A stretch of 64,000 bases of DNA from Pterois miles (taxonomy: Eukaryota; Chordata; Actinopteri; Perciformes; Scorpaenidae), in contig CAMQGK010000240.1 in NCBI GenBank assembly GCA_947000775.1, positions 422,001 to 486,000 on the forward strand. Reading direction: 5' to 3'. Below are positions 26,766-40,400 of this stretch, in pieces (position 1 is the stretch's first letter; each line of letters starts with the position of its first letter). A model generated the notes under the pieces. The model had not been told where the DNA came from and did not search any database. It was given only the letters and a program-made list of their open reading frames with translations. A program made the translations under genes and the position numbers.

Positions 26766-27214
26766 AGGGCTGTCAACTCGTTTTAGTTCAGGGGCCACAT
26801 ACAGTCCAGTTTGAAAGTAAAACCACTGCATAGTAACCTGTAAATAACAAAACCTCCAAATGTCCCCTTCCTGTTAGTGTAAAGACGTACAAATACACTC
26901 TGAAAATGATCACGATTCATGAAAAATCCAGCCCAAAATACAAATAGAAGTGCATTTAACAGCAAAAATTGGAATTAATTATTTACTCTCATAAATTCAA
27001 CTTAATTTAACTCAATTCTGACTTCATTTTAACTTAAATTTGGACAGAATTCCCGTTGACAGTCATTAATGTGACAAAGAATTTCAAAATTGAGCTTAAA
27101 AACTTAAAATCTCGTACTGCAATTTTTACACTTTGCGAAGTCATCCAGTGGGTTGGATTGGACCCTTTGGCGGGCCGGTTCTGGCCCTCGGGCCGTATGT
27201 TTGACATCCTTGTA
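26766..27214. mobile_element. Non-autonomous hAT-like DNA element
   Basis: The ends CAGGGCTGTCAACTCG and ATGTTTGACATCCTTG form imperfect inverted repeats. The interior has TTTAGTTCAGGGGCCACATA at the left and GGACCCTTTGGCGGGCCGGT at the right, hallmarks of a family common in fish genomes. It is non-coding. Confidence 0.75.
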
Positions 27215-28110
27215 CTAGAGCGTCTGAAAGACAGTCAGGACTGGAACTGGACTGGCCGGTCTCGAAGGGCTGAACGGTGTCCCGATACAACTCACAGTAC
27301 TAACTGTATACAGTATGTAGTATATACTTTATTCTATTCTATGCATTTATGATAGTAGAAATGATAACACTTAACTGTTAACAGGAAATGACTCACGCTT
27401 ACTCCATATGTTGATCGAACTAGTTAAATGGTTATTTTTTTGGTTGGTTTCTGGTTTCTGATGTTGTTTCATCCTCATTCACTATTTTTAAGTTTTTTTA
27501 AGATTAGTCGACGTCGTTTTGGTCTCAGCGGACAAAGATTTCTTCAGCTGATTAGTTATTTTTTCATGCTGAATTTCTCAGAAACTTAAGAGCAGATCTC
27601 TGTTTTTAAAGTGGTGCTTTTATGTGATTATCTGAGGAGAAACTAATCAATTAGTTGACGAAATGGAGTGAGTGTTAGTTGACTACGGACAGCCATAGAG
27701 GCAAAATCAAAAGTCCCGGACTAGTAAGTGAATACACTGATAGATTTGAGTGTGCTGAACTTGGTGACCCTGCTTGCATTAGTGTGTAGTGTGGATTTAA
27801 GAAAAGTCGGTTCAGCACTGGGTGGCAGTAGAGTTTCACGGCCGCTGAGAGCTGATCAGCTGCAGCTTCGGTGTGTGATGGAGTTAAAAGACTCGACTGT
27901 ACAAACAGATGGCTCTGTGGCATCGATTTGTCTCCGAGCCTCGGTGTCAAAAGGTCGATGTCGAACAGAGCGCCTCTCCTGAGGTCTGAGTCAGCACACA
28001 AAGACCGACATTCAGGAGGACAGCAAGTTACGACGAAGAAGTTACAAGAATGAGCATAAAATACGAGCGAAAACCCTTTTAGAACCAGCCTGTGTACAAG
28101 GAACTGTGTG

Positions 28111-28116
28111 TTTATT
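28111..28116 (-). terminator. Poly(A) signal candidate of gpat2
   Basis: AATAAA on the minus strand, about 360 bp downstream of the gpat2 stop. Confidence 0.5.
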
Positions 28117-28477
28117 GAACATTATTTAGCTGATCAACTTGTGAAAAACTAGAAAGAAGCAGCCTGATGTTCATGCTCCAAACAAAACTTGTGCGTCCTT
28201 CATCACAACATAAACATGGCCAAAACACGAGCTGCGCCGAGCCTCACAGCTGATTACAGGGACTTTATAATCCTGGTCTCCTGCGGCTTTATGCTAATGC
28301 TATTACTAAAGATAAACTTAACATCAGTGTCTCATCACTGAAAAATCAAAATGCAATTAACCTAAAGGCACGAGGCTCAGCGTGCGTCTTTTTTAACACT
28401 AACAGAGGATGAGGTCAGACTCTGCAACACAACAAAGCCGTGTCAGGCCCTTGAGTCATGCTGCATAGCTTAACACA

Positions 28478-31400
28478 TTAATTGTAGAGGTACTGTGAGA
28501 TGAAGCGGTGCAGCTTCTGCCTGTTTTCTGACAGCTGGAACAAAGCGACGACACCCAGGAAGACGCCTCCTTTCTGACGCTCCTCCGAAAGGACCTGAAG
28601 CGGACATAAACACAGAGCTGTCAGGGCTCTCGTCACAGCAACAATGCTTCTCATTTCGTAACCTTTATGTGAACACTGTGAGTGAGCGCCTGGCTTCTCT
28701 TATCTTTTGTGGTGCGCTTCTTGCACAAGGCCAAATAAAAAACATAGACGTAATAACAGAGATAAAAGCAAGAGCTTTCAAAACAACGTTTCAACAATGA
28801 AAAAGAAAAACAATGTTAAATAACAGTGGACCTCCTGGGAGCGCTCTTTCTTTTGTTTTACAGGTGCAGAAACCCTAGAAAAGGGCTTCAGACTACCGTT
28901 TTACGTTAGCTGCACTGTGCCTAACTTTTTCATTTAGGTGCAACCAAAAGCTTTACTGCACCTTTTGGCACCACATTAATACATTTTAAGGTTCCACACT
29001 AAGGACATCAGATGATACCAACACCAGGGAAATACCAAGATTCTCCATACCAATTCAATACTACGGTAAGAAACAACCGTAAAACTATAAATCCCATGTA
29101 CTTCAACATTCTTTGTTACTGTTTGTATGTTGGTTTTTGTTAGGAAGTTTAATAGATAATAATTCCCTCTCTAATATCTATTATATATTGCTGTAACAAC
29201 TGGATTTATTCAAGTTTCTCACAAAAAAAACTACATTTTACAAGGATACATTTGAACACATCATGATAGCGTTACAATTAAAATTCACCCAATGCTCATG
29301 TTTACTGAGTAGAGTCTGAATGCATCATAATGTAAAGTTAAAGTGACTATGTAACATTTTACAAGTATAAATGCAATGAGGGAACAGGTTGTAACCAGAT
29401 CTGAACATTATTTATACTATTTGTTCATGGAAATGTTACCACACAAAACAGTCCTGTACGTTCAAAGACTCCTGCATACAGTATAATGTCATTTTCTTAG
29501 TAACATGCTGTTAGGAGTGATTTTCAGTATAATAAATACTGAAAAATAAGTTTCCTATATTGGTGAAATGACTTCTGACAGTATTTGTTTGGCCCCCGGT
29601 AACAATCTGGGCTTCTCATGTGGTCCCACAGGACAAAAAATTGCCCACCCGATGTAACCTAACCTAAAAAAATGAGGTCTCCCACAACTTTCTGTTCCCT
29701 CTGTCAGCCTGTAAACTGCATTTAATGTGAAGGACTCAGGCTACTGTCCCAGCCTATGTCATGTTCGCGTATGGCTACTCTCTACAGCGCAGCTACAGGG
29801 ATAGCCAACGATAGCTAACGGTTGGTTAGAAATGGAGTCCTCTAATGCAACTATATAGTGAAAATGTGGTTTTAGCTGTCAGTCATGTTCAGTCTCGTGT
29901 GTGATGCCTCGCTGTTTTGACTGATGCTCGCTTGCGTCTACTTTTTGTACGTACAAGCACGAGCAACAGGAGGCTGACTGTCTCTGACTTTATGGCCACA
30001 GCTGTCACTGTTAACAAGCAGTTTCTGATTCTGACATTGAGCCCTTTAAGCTGCCGATTTCACGGATTTGCTGTTCACGATGCAGCATGCAGGGAAACGA
30101 TAGGGTGGGTCACCTGGATGTGTCAATAACGAGTTTAAGTCTACCTACGGTACCGTCATGTATCCACGTTTACTTATCATTTTGGTGTAAGAGGAGGGAA
30201 ATGTAATGTGTGCATTGTGAGCACGTGGTCTGCGCTGGGCCAATCAGGGCCGGAGACAGGTGTAACGAGCACCACAGCATTTTTCTTGATGAAAAACAAT
30301 CACTATTTCTCTTCATGTTGAATTACCTTTATGTTTTATGGTTGCGATGTCGCGCGGTTTGACACAAACACACACAGAGACCGACCTGGTAAATGTCAGG
30401 CGCACAGGTGCGATCAATGAAAATATCTAGTTGCACTCGACAGATTTTTGGTTGCATTTGGGATCAAAATGGTCGCCCTCTGGAGCCCTGTAGAGCCACA
30501 TTTCCCCTTTGATTTGACCTGTAGATCTTAGAAATCAAGCCGTGTTGACGTCAGTGACAAGATACCAACCACTTCTGGCTGATAACCTTGATAAGAAAGT
30601 TAATAAGAGCCTCGTGAGATCTTTGCAGATATATGGGTCAATGAAGCTCTATTTTTAAAAGGCAGTGATTCCCAACCCACAGTCTGATAGAGGAGACTGA
30701 CACATCTACTTTATGGAGTTGAAAGGCTGAGTGGTAAATTGTGAGAGCAGGGAATTTGTGCCGAAACACTGATTAATATATCTACGGATAAAAAGCCTGC
30801 ATCAGAGTTATGAGTGAGCTGCTGTTTTCTCCATATTTGTGACGAGAATCGGCGTGTTTACCTTCAGCTGGTGTTTTATCAGCTACGTTGCCCTTCTCCT
30901 TTTTATTATTCCTCGCTGTTGTTTGCAGAGTCGGTGCAGATGGAGATAACAGGCGCTCATATAAACCATTTGCCTTCCTTCTTGCACCTTATGAAAAACA
31001 ACTTCCCCGGGCTTGAGAATCGTCGCAGCTTGATAATCCATCACAATAAACATGAAGCCTTTATCTGGTGCCGTCAGAGTTTAATCCTCGGTTCGTTGTC
31101 CCTGAGTGGAGTGTTTTCCTATCAGGTCAACCCACATCCCACAGGAAGAGAGGGGACGAATGTCACGGAGGAATCCTCAAAAATAAGCCACCTTACAAAC
31201 AGTTCACCCACATTCAAAATATTCCTCAGCACTTAAGTATTTTCAGCAAAATGTACTTAAAGGAATAGTTCAGCACTTATTTTATTCTTGCTGAGAGTTA
31301 AATGAGAAGATCAATACCACCCTTATGTCTACATGGTAAATAAGAAGCCATTAGCTTAGCTTAGCACAATGACAGGAAAGGGGGGAACAGCTAGCCTAGC

Positions 31401-34400
31401 TGTGACCGAACATAAAAATACACCTACCATTACCTGAGAAACCCTTTTATTAGCTTGTTATATCTTTCATATCTGCTGGATAGTTTAATATACAATAATA
31501 AATCATATTTTATAAGCTGATCATATATTACTGTATGTCTGTAAAGTCACTAGTGACTAAAGCTATTACGTAAATGTAGTCCAGTGGCTTGCTTGTCATT
31601 TGAGCTATACGTGCATTAACGCAACTCAAAAAGTGTTTTTACGCTTCAAGATACTTTTTTTTTCTGTTTCATGCTCATCACTACAGCAACTGCTTGTTGG
31701 GCTCTGCCAAAGTACAGGTGACCTACACTCAATACTGCCCCTGAACACATCCTGTGCAGAGGCAGACGGAGCGCTGAAGCATGCTGCATTGTGTAAGAAG
31801 TTGCATAAAATGGATGTACTACAGTATATGTATGTCAAATCTGTACTTCAGTACACCACTGATCCCAGGTATTTAGAGGCATCACTGCACAGCAATTAAA
31901 TTTGTGCTACAGAGTGAATTTCTGATCATTTATATTCGTTTTAAAAACCAAATTATATCCATCATACTTTGAAATGAGAGCTGTCAATCGATTAAAATAT
32001 TTTAACACATTTTCTATCTGTTCAAAATGTACCTTAAAGGGAGATTTGTCAAGTATTTAATACTCTTATCAACATGGCAATGAACAAATATGCTGCTTTG
32101 CAAAAGCATGTATATATTTCAACAGCTGTCGGTGTGTGTGTCAAACCATTTTCATTCACATATCTTCAGGTCAGAGGTCCTTTGAACGTGGCCATGTCAG
32201 TTTTTCCTCGCCAAAATTTAGTTAAAGTTGGGATCATTACTTAGCCTCCCTTGTGACAAGCTAGTATGACATGGTTGGTATCGATGGATGCCTTTTCTAG
32301 TTTCATATGACGCTAGCATCTTCAAGCTGGCTTTAAAACTGAGCCCACTACAACCTGAAAATTGAAAGTTGTGTTAAAGCTTTATTATTGAGTTAACTTT
32401 GACAGCCCTAGTTGATTTGAGTATTTTCTGGTTTATTTACTCCTCTATGGCAATAAACTGAATATCTTTGAATTGTGGACAAAACAAGACATTTGATCAG
32501 CATTTCTCACTATTTTCTGACATTTTATAGACCAAACAATGAATCGATGGACAAGAAATCATAGTGGACAAAATAAACACTTCTCAGTATAATGAATCAA
32601 CACCTCTCTGAAACCATTTCAGCAAACTGAACATTACAATCTTCATATGATTTATTGCAGGACTCTTTCATTATTTGTCATGATGCAAATTAACTTACTT
32701 CAAGAATTTCTTATTGTAATGTAACATTAAAATTTACAATTATTGCAATTAAAATCTTGCAGGATATATTGAAGGACTGTTGAATTAGACTAAATTAGCT
32801 TTTTTTAGGGGGATACAAGGGGTCTTTAGGGGGCAATAGCAGGTCAACAGTTCAAAAAACTGCATGTTGTTTGCCCCAAACTGCATGTGGTTATCATAAA
32901 GTGGGCATTTTCCTTCACTTATCTGGAGGTTAGAGGTTAAGGGACCCCTTTGAACATGGCCATGTTAGTTTTTCCTCTCCAAAAATTAGTTTAAGTTGGG
33001 ATCATTACTTAGCCTCCCTCGTGACAAGCTAGTATGACGTGGTTGGTATCGATGGATTCCTTAGGGTTTCTAGTTTCATATGACGCTAGCATCTTCAAGC
33101 TGGCTTTAAAACTGATTCCACTACAACCTGAAAATTTCTCAGAAAAGTTGCATTAATGCTTTAATAGTGCGTTCATTTTGACAGCCCTAGTTGAAACATA
33201 ATGCTGGTAAATGTGGACAGCAAAGCAGGATTATAGTCTCGTAGGACACCGGTAAATTTTCTTTTTAAAGAGTAAAATGTGCATAACTTCAGCAGCTAGA
33301 GACTAAAACCAGTTGTTGCCTTTGCTACACCTCTCCAGTTTCTTATAAATTCACTCGTGTCCTTGGCCCAGTGAATTCTCTTTAAAGACTGACATTTCTG
33401 CCTCAGACATGATTGGATATGGCTGGTTCGAGTCACCCTCAGTTTCTCTCTCGTTGCAGTGAAATCATCTTGGATTCCTGTTCACGCTGAGCTTGAAGCT
33501 CAAAAATATTGTCGAAAAACTCTGCCAGCAATTGATTATTACGATTTTGGGATTGTGGCTGGATTCAGGTTCACCTCGGATATTAAAACAGAACTTTTCG
33601 GGAGTTGGGCTACGCCTAAACTTTCAGTCCTGAGTCGAGCTGTAATTCTCCGCAGACGGACAGATTTAGAAACACACACACTCACACACACAGAAGCTGT
33701 CACTCACCCCCAGGTCTATTAGTGATCTAACTGCAGTGTGTGCAGCCTCCTCTGAGCAGCTCTCTGTGAGATACGGCACAAAGGCACACATAAATCAAAA
33801 GAACAGACAGACATCCAATAGAGAAAAACCAGGTCGGGATAACAGCACAGAGCCATTACCAGTGGGGCTGGTGGGAGTTTTATCCTGTGCATTACTGAAG
33901 AGAGTCATTTGGGTAGTTTCTGATTGTCTTATATGTGTTTTTTAAGAAGAGGAGAGCATGTGATGTGAGTGGGGGAGTCTCTGCTGACTTGTTACAGCAC
34001 ACGCTGAATCAGTGGGAAAAGGCTTTTAAAGTTAGAACACAAAGAAAGAGAAAATCTTTGTGAGTGTGTGTGTTCTTTGGAGGTGGGTGTCAGGTTGAGC
34101 TCACCATAGTGCTGTTTCTTCTTATTTGCTGTGTCACACAGATGGGAGTGTATCTGAGCTACAAACTCTGCCTCTGCAGCGGGAAACACATGAAAATACA
34201 CGATTATTCACTCGGAGCAAAGTGAGGACAGACCATTTTCCTACAGGGACCCTTTTCTGTTATTGGTGACCCCTGACTAAGTGACATGTTGAATGGATAT
34301 TTCATATTATATTCAATGCCCAACAATAACAGCACAGAAAAACTAATAAACTGTATGATTAACACAAAACAAAACAATGGAAAACACGTTTTGTTCAGCA

Positions 34401-37400
34401 AGATAATCTTCACAAATTAACACCACTTTTATGATTTTTAACGAGTGAATGTGACTGCCAGAAGTAAGGTTAGGCTTTAAAGAAACTACACGCCGCGTTG
34501 CATTAACACAAGCATACACACAGTGAGGCTGTAAAGAGGTAAAAATAGGTGAAACCACACCACTGTGTGAATTACTAGATGTGATGTAACTGTACTGTAA
34601 CTGTAGTAAACAATAGGTCAAATACACACTTTGGCTCCTACAGTCTGTATTATGTATTTTTCTATTTTTAAAAATAATTAAGATAAGATAAGATAAGATA
34701 ACCTTTATTAATCCCCGGAGGGAAATTCATACCCTATAGGCTTGTTTTGTTGATAAATTCACTGTTTTCTTCTCCCTGACGCTTGGCCATTATTCTATGT
34801 TCAAATCTTCACTGTAATAATTCAGACTTTAAAAATAACAGTTTAATTCAGTTTTCTTCACAGAATTGAATGAAATGCTGAGATACAGGCCACCCGTACA
34901 CCCCCAGGCCACACCAGAGAATGCTATAAGATATACATATATATGGAGTTTTCATGGTTCAGTGACATACTGTCATAATGTATATTTATGACTGGGGGAT
35001 CACTGCAAATGGCTTTGGGTGACGGATAAATATCAGACACCTTCAGCATTCATTTTGACTCCATGTGGAATTAATTTGTGGACTATTCTGTTTTATTCTT
35101 GCTTTAAAAAAGAACATGAAGAACTCCAAGTAGGGATGCTAATTTTGAAAAATGTTTTTAACCAATTACCGACTCTTGTTACCCAAATATTAACCAACAA
35201 GATTAGTGCTTCCCATACAGCAGTGCTCCAGCTGAGTTTTCACTGTTCACTGTAGCAGCCACAGTGCTGCGTTCACTGTCTCCAGTTCACCGTCAGGAGA
35301 GTTACTGTAGCAGCCATGGTGCTGCGTTCACTGTCTCCAGTTCACCGTCAGGAGAGTTACTGTAGCAGCCACGTTGCTGCGTTCACTGTCTCCAGTTCAC
35401 CATCAGCAGAGTCAGTCACTGTAGCAGCCACGGTGGTGCGTTCACTGTCTCCAGTTCACCATCAGCAGAGTCACTGTAGCAGCCACAGTGCTGCGTTCAC
35501 TGTCTCCAGTTCACCGTCAGGAGAGTTACTGTAGCAGCCACGGTGCTGCGTTCACTGTCTCCAGTTCACCGTCAGGAGGGTCACTGTAGCAGCCCCGGTG
35601 CTGCGTTCACTGTCTCCAGTTCACCATCAGGAGAGTCACTGTAGCAGCCACGGTGCTGCGTTCACTGTCTCCAGTTCATACGTCTGTGAAGTGTTCTCAT
35701 TCATCCAGGTCCTGCATTCATTCTGGCAAAAAGTTGACCATCGAGGAAACTGGACTATAGCATTTGTCCACTGAAGATGTTTCGCCCCTTATCCAAGTGG
35801 CTTCATCAGTTCGAACGCTGCAGTCTGACTTAGTCCCCACTAGTCTGACCCACCATCATACTGCAACAATACTCTAGTTCACCATCTGGAGAGTTAGTGT
35901 AGCAGTCATGGTGCTGCGTTCACTGTCTCCAGTTCACCATCAGGAGAGTTACTGTAGCAGCCACTGTGCTGCGTTCACTGTCTCCAGTTCACCGTCAGGA
36001 GGATTACTGTAGCAGCCACAGAGCTGCGTTCACTGTCTCCAGTTCACCGTCAGGAGGATTAGTGTAGCAGCCCCGGTGCTGCGTTCACTGTCTCCTTTTC
36101 ACCATCAGGAGAGTTACTATAGCAGCCACTGTGTTGCGTTCACTGTCTCCAGCTCACCATTTAGCAGTCACGCTACTGCATGAAGTGTCGTGGACTTGCA
36201 GCCCACCAAACATTTAGTTTAGCAGGTTGTCAGTGTGTCTGCTCAGATTAACAATAGCAACTGACAAACAGTGCATGCTTGTGCTACGTTAGCAGCTGCT
36301 AGCGTTGCCGGTGGCTTCGTGCCTGCTGTACTTCAGTGAGTTTCCAACAGACCGTGTGTGTGTGTGGCGGCGTTGAGTGTGGGTTTGTTGGTGGTGTTCT
36401 AGCTGTGAACGTAGCTGTAGCAGACGTGTGTGTACAGTTTATTTGTTGGTGAATAAATGCTACGAGGCTACAAGCTACAACTCCTCAGCTGGAAGTCCAG
36501 AGCCAACTTCCTGTATCTGCGCCGGCTCTCTCTTAAAGTGGACCAGCTTTTCTCCTTTAAATGATGAGACACTCCTCTGAGTTTTTCTCAGCTTTTTAAT
36601 TCATTATTAATATTTTAACCCTTTAACTGATAGCAGGTGTCAAGACCAATGTCGGTTATCAACGGTTAATTGTTGACATCCCTAATTCCAACTTACCACG
36701 TTACAACACGTTTTAAGTCCATGTCCAGCCAGATGCCGAGGTATTCATAAACAAAGATGAACACGGTCCCTTAAACATACCTGGCAGCGGTGTGAGCAGA
36801 TGGTCCAGAGCGGTGGTTGCCCAGCGCAGAGCCCTTAGATGACCAGTGAGCATACTGCAGAGGAAGAAGAGCATCTCTGGACACTGACTCGGCTGGCTTA
36901 TCTAGACAAGTAGACAGCGATGGAAGCAGGAGTGGTCAGAAATGGCAAAATGAGGATGGAGGGTGAGAGCAGGAACAAATGAGCATTTTCCACTACAGTG
37001 AACACAGAGTAAGAAGTCCTTGTCAGCCGGTCTGTCAGCCCAGAAAGTAATTCAGCTGCAGGACACAGAGGCACAGCGTTAGACAGCAACACTTCATGTG
37101 GCTGTCCCAGGTTAAAGTCTTAGTGCTGGCGAACTAAGTTTTGTATTTGGTTTCATGCAGTAAAAACTTTTTATTGGTATAAAAGGTGAATAAAATAACT
37201 AAAACACCTAACACAACATAAAAATCAACAAAGTCCCAACGGACATATCTTTCGAAGACCTTCAGACCATTTTCCTGATTTATTTCCTTAATTTCCCTCT
37301 TTTACCACGTAGGGGATCCAACAGAACAACCAGAAATGTGCAATAAGGACATGAACTCTCATTTTAATGTGATTTTAATTCTAGCTTTTTATGCTGTCAT

Positions 37401-40400
37401 TTGAAATGGCCATTCAACACCCCCCAGCTCTCTTTTGATAACATTTTTTGTTATTGTAGAATATAGTTGTTTTTATCTATGAATTTATTTAATTATTTCC
37501 TTTTAACGTCCTGTAATCAGTAACTGTTTATTAGGATGGGAGAACTCTGATTTCTGTGATGTTATGGATGAATAAATTGAACCGTCTCAAAGTCAGTGGA
37601 CATCTGAACATTACACCCACACGATTGTTGAACATCTCAATCCAGAGGTGGGGACTTGGACTTTAAGCAGCAATGTGTAGAAATGGAGCAAATATGATTT
37701 TAAAAATATATTTTTGTAAAACGTCACTATATCCTGACAGCAGTAGATGAGACAGGTAATCTGAGAGAAATCATGTTTCCTCTGTGTCCTCCAGTGTTTC
37801 TAATGGCATCTGCAAGATTTCACAGACCGGAGGAAAACAACCAATCAGAGCCGAGCTGCAGCCTGATGTCTCTGAGCAGCTGTCAATCACTCACAAACTC
37901 TGATCAAAAAGTCAAATGCTGTAATGTCTATTTTCTCCTAAAATGCTTCCAGAAACATCTTGTAGTTACTGTTTAGCTGTAAAATGAGAAAGTCTGTGAC
38001 CCAGCAGCCATGTTGTGATACCTTGAGGAAACACCAACCACCGCCCACCAGCTGGAGCACAGCCAATAGGAACACTCGCTCTGAAATATCTCCCGTCACA
38101 GGCTAGATTTATTTAATCCTGATAACAGAGCCATGAGGAGCTGCAGAAGTCTAGTTTTCTCTCACAACACTTGAATTATAACATGCTGAAAGGTTAATAT
38201 GGATTTTTTGCTGAATGATGCCAAAAATACTCTGCGTACTACAACTTTAACGCACACACAGTGACTTGAGACTTGACTTGGACTTGGAGAGGCTCGAGGG
38301 AAGTCAGTTACAGTTTTTATATTATATTTATATTATTATAAACTGTCATTAGTTGTAGACTGAATGTAATTATACTAAACCGTTTTTGACAAATAGGTTG
38401 CCGTTATTATTGCATGCCTAAGTGTGTTGCAATAGCCTGTTCAAAGTGATCATATACCAGACAACTAACTGATGCTGTACGCTAATAGATAAAGGATGAT
38501 ACAGTACATGCTTTGAATTCCTTAGATGCAGCCATGCCGTGATCTAAGCAGATCAGATCAGATGGCATGCAGCAGATGACAGAACAACCTGAGACTTGAC
38601 TTGGACTTGCAAAAATGACTTGCGAGCATCTTGGTCTCATTCCAAAGCAATGGGTTTTAGTCTTCTAACGGCCTCCACTCTTCTATGAAGACTTTCCTCT
38701 AGATTTTGGGACCTGGCTGCAGGGATTTGCTCAGTTCAGCCCAGAAGAGCGTCAGAGAGGTCGGGTACTGATGTTGGGTAATAAAGCCGGCTCAGACTCA
38801 GGGTTCGAAGATTCATCCCAATGGTTGTGTGCCGGCCAGTCAAGTGCTTTCACACCTAATCGCTATATAAAAATGGCATCATATGTAGAATCTGTAGGAA
38901 ACGGGACAATGAATCGCAAGTGCTCTGGTTTCTGTTCATAGTCCGAGTAATACTGACAAATCATGCAGCAGGCTTTGGCTGAATGCAGGTAAACAGTCCA
39001 AGTGGGGAGCAAAAGAGGTGGAACACAGTGGCTATCAAGTGATGACTTTCAATTTTATTGGCTTAAAATTAGCTTGTAAACTGGCAACCAGTGAAACAAT
39101 CCGGTCGTACCTGTTGTCTCTAAACTTCAATCCAGTCTCACACAGAAGAGGAAGTCTTGGCTCAGATATCCGCCGGCTACACCGGTGTTACACTGAAATC
39201 TGTGACCGCAGAGAGCCAGCAACACATGAAAACACCAGTTCTCACAGCTGTCATCTGACAGTGTGACGCCACTGTGCCTATCTTTTGCTTTTCTATTAGA
39301 GTTTTGTGAATATATCTTTACATTAAAATACATTTATTATGGCTGTCAAAGTTCACATGATAATAACGTGTTAACGCTAATTTGATTTAACACCACTAAT
39401 TTCTTTAACACAGTCAGTCTTTCAGAGGTTGTAGCGGGCTCAGTTTTAAACTTAGAGTGACAATACTGACATCGTATGAGACTAGAAAACCATTGGAGGA
39501 ATCCACTGGTCCCAACCATGTCACACTAGTATGTCGTGAAGGAGAGTAAATGACATTCCAAACTTGCGCTAAATTTTGGCGATGGAGAAACTGGCATGGT
39601 CGTTTTTAAAAGGGTCCCTTGACCTCTGACCTCCAGATAGGTGAATGTAAATGGGTTCTCTGGGTCCCCACCAGTCTCCCCTTTACAGACATGCCCACTT
39701 TATGATAATCACATACAGTTTGGGGCAAGTCATAGTCAAGTCAGCACACTGACACACTGACAGCTGTTGAAATATTTTCTTACATTTGCATAAAGCAGCA
39801 TATTTGCCCACTCCCATGTTGATAAGTGTATTAATTACTCAACAAATCTCCCTTTCAGGTACATTTTGAACAGATAAAAAATGTGTTAAAATATTTTAAT
39901 CGATTGGACAGCTCTAGTTTCAAAGTATGATGATGTAATTTGGTTTTAATCACATATATAAATGATCAGAGATTGACTTTTTAGCACAGATTTAGCTGGT
40001 GTGCAGTGATGCCTCTAAATATCTGGGATCTGGTATACAGAAGTACTAATCTGACATACATACTTAAGTACAGCGCTGACAGCTGAATTTCAGGACAATA
40101 TTTGCCATTGTTTTGTGTTGTTAATTAATTTCCAATAGTAAATGTATACATACATTTGCATAAAGCAGCATATTTGCATAAAGCAGCATATTTGTCCAAT
40201 GTTGATTAATAAATACTTGACAAATCTCCCTTCAAGGTACATTTTGAACATATAAAAAAGTGTGATTAATGATTATTTTAAGCAATTGACAGCCCTGACA
40301 TTTCTGTTTATTAACAACTTATTTTGTGTGTTTTCTCTCACATATTTGCCTCATTTATTACACAGGTACAGTGGGGTAATACTTTCTGACGACAGCCGTC

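Larger units (their letters stand above)
24811..28477. other. Convergent intergenic region between fahd2 and gpat2
   Basis: It holds both 3' UTRs, a family D repeat (24857-25385) and a hAT-like element (26766-27214). Around 25700-25850 are inverted copies of a GGTCTGTCAGACCTTCATCA-type sequence. No additional gene was recognised; the ORFs of up to 108 codons near 27.7-28.0 kb lack any homology that I can see. Confidence 0.6.
28595..33707. other. gpat2 last intron
   Basis: About 5.1 kb. It contains two family A elements (31980-32412, 32865-33193) and a family C fragment near 32410-32590. The part at 28.7-31.9 kb shows no recognisable exon or element. The 140-codon plus ORF at 30814 and the 99-codon one at 31600 have no supporting features. 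Confidence 0.6.

Noticed and set aside
30814..31236. 140-codon plus-strand ORF
   Set aside because: It lies in the last gpat2 intron without recognisable homology, promoter or splice context, and is probably a chance frame.
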